From: Candidatus Omnitrophota bacterium
GTDB taxonomy: Bacteria; Omnitrophota; Gorgyraeia; Gygaellales; Profunditerraquicolaceae
Assembly (NCBI GenBank): GCA_026387555.1
Contig: JAPLLM010000100.1
Location: 1 to 5,261, forward strand
Direction: 5' to 3'
Length of the DNA: 5,261 nt
Each line of letters opens with the position of its first letter. Positions within the stretch are counted from its first letter, which is position 1. Under the pieces are notes generated by a model that did not search any database, was not told where the DNA came from, and saw nothing but the letters and a program-made list of their open reading frames with translations. Below are positions 1 to 4,767 of this stretch, one piece after another. A program made the position numbers and the translations under genes.

Positions 1-1
1 C

Positions 2-559
2 GCAAAGGAGAGGCTCTCAATAAAGAAAATAAGGCCCGGGGATAAAATAATCCTGACCGGGGATATCGGCCGTAATGGTTTAGCGGTCCTGACGAAAAGA
101 GAGGATTTGGATTTGGGATTAGGGATTACCAGCGACTGCGCTCCCCTTAGCAATATGCTTACTCCGGTACTTATTAGGGCGTCCGGAATAAGATTTATGC
201 GCGATCCTACGCGCGGAGGATTGGCTACGACTTTAAATGAGATAGCCGAGGCCTCCGGATTAGGGATCAGCATTGATGAAAAAAGCATACCGGTTTCGCA
301 AAAGGTAAGGGCTGCCGGAGAACTGCTGGGCATAGACCCTTTATATGTTGCTTGCGAAGGCCGCGCAGTGATCGTTGCCGGAGCTAAAGAGGAAAAGAAT
401 ATTCTGGCGGCGCTGAGAAGGCATCCATTGGGAAGAATGAGTCGCAGCGTCGGAGAAATAACCTCCGGCTCCAAAGGAAGAGTAATATTAAAGACTATAT
501 TCGGGACAGAACGCTTAGTTGATATGCTCGCAAGCGACCCGCTACCGAGGATATGTTAA
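2..559 (+). CDS. hypE: HypE, hydrogenase maturation protein, C-terminal part (5' truncated by window edge)
   Basis: HypE dehydrates the S-carboxamide carried on its C-terminal cysteine (placed there by HypF) to a thiocyanate, the source of the CN ligands of the [NiFe]-hydrogenase active site; it acts in the cytoplasm with HypF, HypC and HypD. The frame is open from base 2 and gives 185 codons, a little over half of the usual length of about 330-340. Seen in the fragment: the PurM/AIR-synthase-like C-terminal domain with DPTRGGLA (fragment residues 68-75), NEIAEASG (79-86), IDPLYVACEGR (111-121), and the terminal PRIC tail (182-185) whose last residue is the modified cysteine. The essential end of the protein is intact. 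The usual DHG of the family's 'SGTIGDHG'-like motif reads RNG here (24-26). Internal TTG/ATG codons are not real starts, because homologous sequence continues upstream to the window edge. The stop lies one base before the next gene, so the two probably share a transcript. Identification is near certain; only the missing N-terminus is unknown. Confidence 0.96.
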   Translation, partial: AKERLSIKKIRPGDKIILTGDIGRNGLAVLTKREDLDLGLGITSDCAPLSNMLTPVLIRASGIRFMRDPTRGGLATTLNEIAEASGLGISIDEKSIPVSQKVRAAGELLGIDPLYVACEGRAVIVAGAKEEKNILAALRRHPLGRMSRSVGEITSGSKGRVILKTIFGTERLVDMLASDPLPRIC

Positions 560-560
560 A

Positions 561-1298
561 ATGAAAAACGCAAGAATGCATAGAAGGTTTCCCCGCGACT
601 GGCTGGGTAGGGACGATCTATACCTTACGCAGATCATCGCCAAGGAGTCAGAGCTACAGGTCTTTACTAATAAAAAGGCCGACAAGCGCCACATCGAAGA
701 AAAGATACGGAACTTACGCATTGATATCGAAAATTACATTGAGAGGGATCGCATGTTCCTTATCAGCCTTAAACCGGTAGAGATATTTAAAGATGCCCCG
801 CAAATCGTAAAAGATATGGCCTGTTTTGCCAAGGCTATTAATGCCGGCCCGATGACTGCCCTCGCCGGGGCTATCGCCGAATCCCTGGGCAGAGGGTTAC
901 TCAAGGATGGGTTTAAAGATGTAGTCGTGCAGAACGGCTCGAGCATTTTTATCAAATCCAGAAAGTCGCTGGCGATAAATTTTTACACCGGACGCTCCAA
1001 GATATGGAGCAAATTAAGATTAATAATAAAACCTAAAGATACACCCCTGGGCCTGGCAATACAGACCGCAACCCATTCGCAGGATATCGCCTTTGGCTGC
1101 GCCGATAATGTGGTAGTGCTTGCTAAAAATACTGGCCTGGCCCTTGGAGTAGCGGTATGCGCATCTAACCGGATTAACTCCAAATCTGACCTGCAAAGGG
1201 CGCTGGATTTCGCCCGCGGGGTCAAAGAAGTCAAAGGTATCGCGATAATTTTAAAAAATAATCTGGTAAGTTGGGGAAAAATAGAAACTTCTTCGTAA
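561..1298 (+). CDS. UPF0280 (ApbE-like, COG2122) family protein
   Basis: This 245-residue protein resembles the UPF0280 family, distant relatives of the ApbE flavin transferases whose reaction is not established. Seen: an N-terminal segment with a basic start; a charged stretch (about 28-62); the family core around GPMTALAGAIAE (96-107); VVVQNGSSIFI (121-131), corresponding to the family's NGGD-type loop; AFGCADNVVVLAK (177-189); and a C-terminal KGIAIILKNNLVSWGKIE (225-242) typical of the family end. No signal peptide or membrane segment is seen. I chose the ATG at 561 because it follows the hypE stop by one base and has GAGG at 547-550 upstream; the frame extends 14 codons further up (ATG at 519), but that would overlap hypE by 41 bases with no support. 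An alternative ATG lies at 576. Two motifs look degenerate: GSS where relatives usually have GGD, and ALGVAV (194-199) where relatives have an ADA.AT-like motif. It may therefore be catalytically altered. The link to hypE suggests a role near hydrogenase maturation or redox metabolism, but this is inference. Confidence 0.82.
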   Translation: MKNARMHRRFPRDWLGRDDLYLTQIIAKESELQVFTNKKADKRHIEEKIRNLRIDIENYIERDRMFLISLKPVEIFKDAPQIVKDMACFAKAINAGPMTALAGAIAESLGRGLLKDGFKDVVVQNGSSIFIKSRKSLAINFYTGRSKIWSKLRLIIKPKDTPLGLAIQTATHSQDIAFGCADNVVVLAKNTGLALGVAVCASNRINSKSDLQRALDFARGVKEVKGIAIILKNNLVSWGKIETSS

Positions 1299-1361
1299 TT
1301 CAGGCATTTCCCGTCGATAAAATCACTCCCGCATAATACCCGAAATTTCAAAAAAACCTTG

Positions 1362-1379
1362 ACAATACCTATATATTGT
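1362..1379. promoter_or_regulatory. Inverted repeat ACAATA-N6-TATTGT, possible operator half of a two-site array
   Basis: The arms ACAATA (1362-1367) and TATTGT (1374-1379) are perfect reverse complements separated by six bases. The left arm overlaps a consensus TTGACA hexamer at 1359-1364. The same hexamers recur in the palindrome at 1390-1405, with the two centres 27 bp apart, which argues against chance. It could bind a dimeric repressor or activator. No regulator gene lies in the window and I cannot name the family. Confidence 0.45.
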
Positions 1380-1404
1380 GGAAAAATATTATTGTAATTA
1401 CAAT
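1376..1404 (+). promoter_or_regulatory. Candidate sigma-70 promoter for the ATP-grasp/kamA unit
   Basis: The best spaced pair is TTGTGG (1376-1381, three of six matches to TTGACA) and TACAAT (1399-1404, five of six matches to TATAAT) with a 17-base spacer, putting the transcription start near 1411. A perfect TTGACA at 1359-1364 has no good -10 at 16-18 bases (17 gives AAAAAT at 1382-1387), so it is a weaker alternative. The proposed -10 lies inside the 16-bp palindrome, so a bound protein would block polymerase. Which -35 is used cannot be decided by reading. Confidence 0.4.
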
Positions 1405-1405
1405 A
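1390..1405. promoter_or_regulatory. Perfect 16-bp palindrome TATTGTAATTACAATA, probable operator
   Basis: All eight base pairs around the centre (1397/1398) are complementary. It contains TATTGT and ACAATA in the opposite orientation to the neighbouring repeat at 1362-1379. It covers the best -10 hexamer, the position expected for repressor binding. The AT-rich arms would make a weak RNA hairpin with no loop, so a DNA-binding site is the better reading. The cognate regulator is unknown. Confidence 0.55.
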
Positions 1406-1440
1406 TTTTGTGCAAAATTTTCGGAGGCGTTTAGAATAAA

Positions 1441-1509
1441 TTGGAAAATAAGGATATCCGCAGGGCTCTTTCAAGGCAACAAGAGCCCTTTTTTATTTAT
1501 AATCTATGA
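1441..1509 (+). CDS. Possible leader peptide ORF (22 codons), translationally overlapping the first ATP-grasp gene
   Basis: A TTG at 1441 opens a 22-codon frame that ends in TGA at 1507-1509, sharing the ATGA overlap with the ATG at 1506, the same junction type as between the next two genes. A strong GGAGG (1423-1427) lies upstream, but the 13-base spacing to the TTG is longer than ideal, and an in-frame TAG at 1432 rules out a longer version. The frame runs through both arms of the terminator-like hairpin. The peptide is polar and basic at first (ENKDIRR), with an EPFFIYNL end, and shows no run of a single amino acid that would suggest classic attenuation. The first ATP-grasp gene has no Shine-Dalgarno sequence of its own, so coupling through this ORF would explain its translation. 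It may equally be chance. Confidence 0.25.
   Translation: MENKDIRRALSRQQEPFFIYNL
1462..1494 (+). terminator. Rho-independent terminator or leader attenuator
   Basis: The arms AGGGCTCTT (1462-1470) and AAGAGCCCT (1481-1489) form a perfect 9-bp stem with a 10-base loop, followed by a T-run (1489-1494) and further T-rich bases. It points in the + direction. It lies about 160 bases after the UPF0280 stop but downstream of the candidate promoter, and ends only about 11 bases before the ATG at 1506. It therefore either ends read-through from the hypE operon or acts as an attenuator on the ATP-grasp/kamA transcript. No clear alternative antiterminator pairing was found by eye. Confidence 0.75.
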
Positions 1510-2498
1510 AAAAAGTTGGATTAACTTACGATTTAAAGACAGATTACCAGTTTAAGCCGGGGGACCCGCCGGACGCCAACGCCGAATTCGACCATATCTC
1601 CACGATAGACGTGATCGCGAATGCCATCGAGGCGAACGGTTTTGGCGGGGAACGTATCGGAAATGCCTCGGATCTGTTGGAGAGGTTGAATTCGCTTAAA
1701 GTAGACATTGTCTTTAATATCTCCGAAGGCCACACGCTGGGCAGAAACCGCGAATCGCAGGTGCCTATACTTTTGGAGATGGCCGGTATTCCTTTCGTGG
1801 GCTCCGATGCCCTTACCCTGGGTCTTACTCTGGATAAGGTCATGGCTAAGAAAGTTTTTATCGCCGAGGGTATCCCGACGCCGAAATTCATGGAAGTTGA
1901 TTCCAGCGCGAAGCTCGCCGATTTAGATCATCTAAAATTCCCTATGATCGTTAAGCCGCGTTTTGAAGGCTCATCTAAAGGCTTAAGCGATAACTCCCGC
2001 GTTGCCAATAGCCAGGAGCTGGAGCGCCAGGTTGACCTGATTACTAAAGCCTACAAGCAGCCGGCCTTGATCGAGGAATTCATCACCGGTCAGGAATTTA
2101 CCGTAGCCATCGTCGGGAATGACCCCGCGCAAGTTTTACCCGTAGTACAGGTAAAGATCGACGGAAGCCTGGATTTGGACGAAAAATTCTATACCTTCGC
2201 GCGCATCACTTCCGATAGATTAGAGTATGTCTGCCCCGCGCCGATAAGCGCGAAACTGACTAAGCAGATGCAGGATTACGCCTTAATGGTTTATAAAGCG
2301 GTAGACTCGCTTGACTTCGGAAGAGTAGACTTCCGCGTCGATAAAGCGGGCAATCCTTTTGTTTTAGAGATCAATCCGCTTCCTTCATTATCGACGGAAG
2401 ACGTTTTTATGCTTATATCCAAAGTCCAGGGGATCACCTATGAACAGATGATCGGTAATATCCTTAACAGCGCTTTAAAAAGATACAACATAAAATGA
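1506..2498 (+). CDS. D-Ala-D-Ala-ligase-like ATP-grasp protein (first of a tandem pair)
   Basis: This 330-residue protein has the Ddl-type ATP-grasp fold, which activates a carboxylate as acyl phosphate with ATP and joins it to an amine. Seen: DIVFNISEG (67-75), RESQ (82-85), GSDALTLGLTLDK (99-111), ATP-binding IVKP around Lys150, the EGSSKG loop (154-159), EEF (190-192), Arg273/Asp275 in GRVD, and Glu288 and Asn290 in LEINPLP; the last three acidic/amide residues are the Mg ligands of the family. The N-terminal GG.S.E..VS signature of true Ddl is absent and replaced by TYDLK followed by AEFDHISTIDVI (25-37), so peptidoglycan D-Ala-D-Ala synthesis is not the safest call. The ATG at 1506 is the only usable start (TAA in frame at 1500-1502), yet it has no visible Shine-Dalgarno sequence. 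Its stop overlaps the next start as ATGA. Context with kamA suggests ligation of a beta-amino acid; the substrate is unknown. Cytoplasmic, no signal peptide. Confidence 0.88.
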   Translation: MKKVGLTYDLKTDYQFKPGDPPDANAEFDHISTIDVIANAIEANGFGGERIGNASDLLERLNSLKVDIVFNISEGHTLGRNRESQVPILLEMAGIPFVGSDALTLGLTLDKVMAKKVFIAEGIPTPKFMEVDSSAKLADLDHLKFPMIVKPRFEGSSKGLSDNSRVANSQELERQVDLITKAYKQPALIEEFITGQEFTVAIVGNDPAQVLPVVQVKIDGSLDLDEKFYTFARITSDRLEYVCPAPISAKLTKQMQDYALMVYKAVDSLDFGRVDFRVDKAGNPFVLEINPLPSLSTEDVFMLISKVQGITYEQMIGNILNSALKRYNIK

Positions 2499-3496
2499 AA
2501 GTAGCCTTGACCTATAATTTAAAAAAGAAAGACGAAAATAAGCCTGCGGATTATTTTTCGGAGTGCGACTCCGAGCAGACCATTAACGCGATAATGGGGG
2601 CGTTAGAAAAGCGCGGGCATATCGTAGAAGCGGTGGATATGGGACGTCCTGATTTGGTTTCGTTTTTCCGTAAGAGCCAGGTGGATATGGTCTTTAATAT
2701 CGCGGAGGGTGAGCGCGGCAAGTTCCGCGAGTCGCAGATGCCGGCCATACTTGATTATCTGGATATCCCTTATACCGGGTCAAAGACCTTTTCGTTGGCG
2801 TTGGCAATGAATAAGACTACTACCAAGAAAATATTGAAGGCGGAAAATATCCCTACTCCGGATTTCCAGCTTTTTTCAAAAGACGGGGAAGAGCTTAACC
2901 CCGAATTAAAATTTCCCCTGATCGTAAAACCTAATTGCGAAGGCTCGGCTAAGGGGATTAATAAATCAAACGTGGTAAGGAATAAAGAAGGGCTTTATGC
3001 CAAGGTCAGGGAGATCATCGATTTATACCGCCAGGAAGCGCTCGTAGAAGAGTTCATCGAAGGAAGGGAACTTACCGTCGGTATTTTAGAGAACGGCAAA
3101 GTCGAGATCCTCCCTATACTCGAGATCGATTTCTCAAATTGTAAAGATAGCGGCGAATATTTTTATTCCTGGAGGATGAAAGAATTCCAAGGCAACCGCG
3201 AATTAGGGCTGGTCCCGACCTTTCATTGCCCGGCGCGCCTGGATAAGGAAACCGAGGAGCGGGTGAAAGATGTGGCGTTTAAAACGCATCGCGCCGTAGG
3301 CTGCCTCGATATATCGCGCACCGATATACGACTGGATAAATTTAATGTGCCTTACGTTTTGGAGATAAACCCTCTTCCGGGTTTAGACCCGAAGGAATCT
3401 AATTTTCCGCTTATGGCATATGCGGCAGGGATGAATTACGAAGACCTTATCGAAGCGATATTATTGAGCGCTCACGAAAGAGAGAGGTTAAATTGA
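2495..3496 (+). CDS. D-Ala-D-Ala-ligase-like ATP-grasp protein (second of a tandem pair)
   Basis: This 333-residue protein is a full-length paralogue of the gene before it, similar from MKVALTYNLK at the start to the final helix. Seen: DMVFNIAEG (64-72), RESQ (78-81), GSKTFSLALAMNK (95-107), IVKP with Lys145, EGSAKG (149-154), EEF (185-187), Arg275/Asp277 in SRTD, and Glu290/Asn292 in LEINPLPGL. All expected ATP- and Mg-binding positions are therefore present. The stretch that in Ddl forms the mobile loop over the substrate is longer than in its partner (EYFYSWRMKEFQGNRELG at 221-238 and on to CPA at 245-247), which suggests a different substrate. It too lacks the true Ddl N-terminal signature. 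The start ATG overlaps the previous stop (ATGA) and only a weak A-rich sequence precedes it, so translation is probably coupled. Its stop overlaps the kamA TTG. The pair probably arose by duplication and now makes two successive or alternative bonds; this is inference. Confidence 0.88.
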   Translation: MKVALTYNLKKKDENKPADYFSECDSEQTINAIMGALEKRGHIVEAVDMGRPDLVSFFRKSQVDMVFNIAEGERGKFRESQMPAILDYLDIPYTGSKTFSLALAMNKTTTKKILKAENIPTPDFQLFSKDGEELNPELKFPLIVKPNCEGSAKGINKSNVVRNKEGLYAKVREIIDLYRQEALVEEFIEGRELTVGILENGKVEILPILEIDFSNCKDSGEYFYSWRMKEFQGNRELGLVPTFHCPARLDKETEERVKDVAFKTHRAVGCLDISRTDIRLDKFNVPYVLEINPLPGLDPKESNFPLMAYAAGMNYEDLIEAILLSAHERERLN

Positions 3497-4677
3497 GTAA
3501 CCCTACTTTAACCGAGAATCAGAAGACGCAAGCCGAAATCGCAGCCCCCGTACGTTCAACCAGGAGGCAGCGCGATTATCAGCAGATATCGCTTTACAAA
3601 GACGTCAATCCTTTGGACTGGGAAGACTGGCATTGGCAGTTAAAACATAGGATCCGTTCCAAGGATGAGTTATCTCAAATAATAAAATTGACCGCTGAAG
3701 AAGAAAAAGGTTTGGAGAAAGATAAGGGAAGGCTCTCTCTGGCGATCACTCCTTATTGGGCTACTCTTATTGACCCGGAAGACCCTACGTGTCCTATCAG
3801 AAGGCAGGCAGTACCCGTGGCTGCTGAATCAGTGGTCGCCCCGCATGAAATGGTCGACCCTTGCGCCGAAGACCGCGATTCACCGGCGCCGCACCTGGTG
3901 CACCGTTATCCGGATAGGGTACTATTGCTTGCAACGGATCATTGCGCCATGTATTGCCGCCATTGCACCAGAAGAAGACTGGTCGGGGAACACGAAAAAG
4001 AAGATAACTCGGCGGGAAAGTTTGACGCCGCTATCGAATATATCAAATCTAATAAGAAGGTCAGAGATGTTTTGATTTCCGGAGGAGACCCGCTGACCCT
4101 GGAAGACGATGTCTTGGAAAGCCTAGTCAGCAGAATACGCGAAATATCCCACGTAGAATTCCTAAGGATCGGCACGCGCGTCCCGGTTACGCTTCCCCAG
4201 AGGATAACCGAGGGCCTGGCGAATATGCTTAAAAAATATTCTCCTATTTGGATGAGCATACATTTTAATCATCCTAAAGAGATTACGAAACGCTGCAAAC
4301 TCGCCTGCGATATGCTTTCGGAAGCCGGCATTCCTTTAGGGAGCCAGAGCGTATTATTAAAAGGCATCAATGACCGGCCGTATATTATGAAGAAACTGGT
4401 GCACGAGCTTCTGCAGATCAGGGTCAGGCCGTATTATATCTACCAATGCGACCCTGTGCGCGGGACCCAGCATTTTCGCACCCCCGTTGCCGTAGGGATA
4501 AACATCATTGAAAAATTGCGGGGACACACTTCAGGATACGCCGTGCCCACTTATGTAATCGACGGGCCCGGAGGCGGCGGGAAGATCCCCATCGGCCCGA
4601 ATTATATCCTTTCGCAGGCGAAAGGAAAATACGTCCTGCGTAACTACAAAGGTAAGATTTACACTTACCTGGAATAA
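3493..4677 (+). CDS. kamA: Lysine 2,3-aminomutase (KamA), radical SAM
   Basis: KamA interconverts L-lysine and beta-lysine using S-adenosylmethionine, a [4Fe-4S] cluster and PLP. The 394-residue protein shows the cluster motif C151-x3-C155-x2-C158 within CAMYCRHCTRRR, SAM-contacting SGGDP (196-200), RIGTRVPVTLPQRIT (225-239), HFNHP (257-261), QSVLLKG (285-291), RPYYIYQCD (312-320), HTSGY (345-349) and PGGGGK, whose Lys364 is the PLP Schiff-base residue. Asp320 and Asp357 match the two aspartates (293 and 330) that bind the lysine side-chain amine in the Clostridium subterminale enzyme; glutamate 2,3-aminomutase lacks them, so lysine is the best substrate. At 394 residues it is longer than EpmB (about 340), and it ends just before the cysteine-rich zinc-binding tail of the clostridial enzyme. 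The start is TTG at 3493, overlapping the previous stop as TTGA, with GAGAGG (3482-3487) five bases upstream; no in-frame ATG occurs before residue 120. No acetyltransferase (AblB) neighbour is seen. Confidence 0.94.
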   Translation: MSNPTLTENQKTQAEIAAPVRSTRRQRDYQQISLYKDVNPLDWEDWHWQLKHRIRSKDELSQIIKLTAEEEKGLEKDKGRLSLAITPYWATLIDPEDPTCPIRRQAVPVAAESVVAPHEMVDPCAEDRDSPAPHLVHRYPDRVLLLATDHCAMYCRHCTRRRLVGEHEKEDNSAGKFDAAIEYIKSNKKVRDVLISGGDPLTLEDDVLESLVSRIREISHVEFLRIGTRVPVTLPQRITEGLANMLKKYSPIWMSIHFNHPKEITKRCKLACDMLSEAGIPLGSQSVLLKGINDRPYIMKKLVHELLQIRVRPYYIYQCDPVRGTQHFRTPVAVGINIIEKLRGHTSGYAVPTYVIDGPGGGGKIPIGPNYILSQAKGKYVLRNYKGKIYTYLE

Positions 4678-4695
4678 TCCCCGCCTAATTTAGCC

Positions 4696-4724
4696 TTGAC
4701 CCTCAAACGCCGGCATTATATAAT
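4696..4724 (+). promoter_or_regulatory. Near-consensus sigma-70 promoter for the EF-G-like gene
   Basis: TTGACC (4696-4701) and TATAAT (4719-4724) are separated by exactly 17 bases, matching the consensus at 11 of 12 positions. Transcription would start near 4731, giving a leader of roughly 37 bases. This indicates that the downstream gene has its own, probably strong, constitutive promoter and need not depend on kamA transcription. No terminator hairpin is visible between the kamA stop and this promoter, so read-through is possible. Confidence 0.82.
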
Positions 4725-4753
4725 ATTTTCTCCCGCCCGAATACTTTGTTAAC

Positions 4754-4759
4754 AAGGAG
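4754..4759 (+). promoter_or_regulatory. Ribosome binding site of the EF-G-like gene
   Basis: AAGGAG lies eight bases before the ATG at 4768, a near-ideal Shine-Dalgarno sequence. It fixes the start of the partial gene and contrasts with the absent or weak sites of the two ATP-grasp genes. Confidence 0.85.
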
Positions 4760-4767
4760 TGCCTGCA

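Noticed and set aside
107..559. A short independent ORF starting at TTG 107
   Set aside because: It is the tail of hypE; homologous HypE sequence continues upstream in the same frame to base 2.
519..560. Upstream ATG extending the UPF0280 protein by 14 residues
   Set aside because: It would overlap the hypE coding end by 41 bases, and the added residues match nothing in the family; the ATG at 561 has a plausible ribosome binding site and operon spacing.
1342..1349. Small palindrome GAAATTTC followed by an A-run after the UPF0280 gene
   Set aside because: It is too short to form a hairpin with a loop and has no T-run in the + direction, so it is not a terminator.
983..1474. 163-codon ORF on the - strand
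   Set aside because: It lies antisense to the UPF0280 gene and runs into the regulatory gap; it has no recognisable domain and low-quality composition, consistent with a shadow frame.
1498..1503. TATAAT immediately before the ATG at 1506, possibly a promoter for a leaderless transcript
   Set aside because: A start site seven bases downstream would fall inside the coding region after the ATG, and no -35-like hexamer lies 16-18 bases upstream (GGCAAC at 1475-1480). It is part of the T-rich terminator tail.
1506..3496. Calling the pair housekeeping ddlA/ddlB of peptidoglycan synthesis
   Set aside because: Both lack the GG.S.E..VS N-terminal signature that binds the first D-alanine, and they sit with kamA and not with mur genes; the ligase family is sure but the substrate is not.
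3939..4259. 106-codon ORF on the - strand within kamA
   Set aside because: It is entirely antisense to highly conserved kamA sequence, has no domain and no evident start signals.
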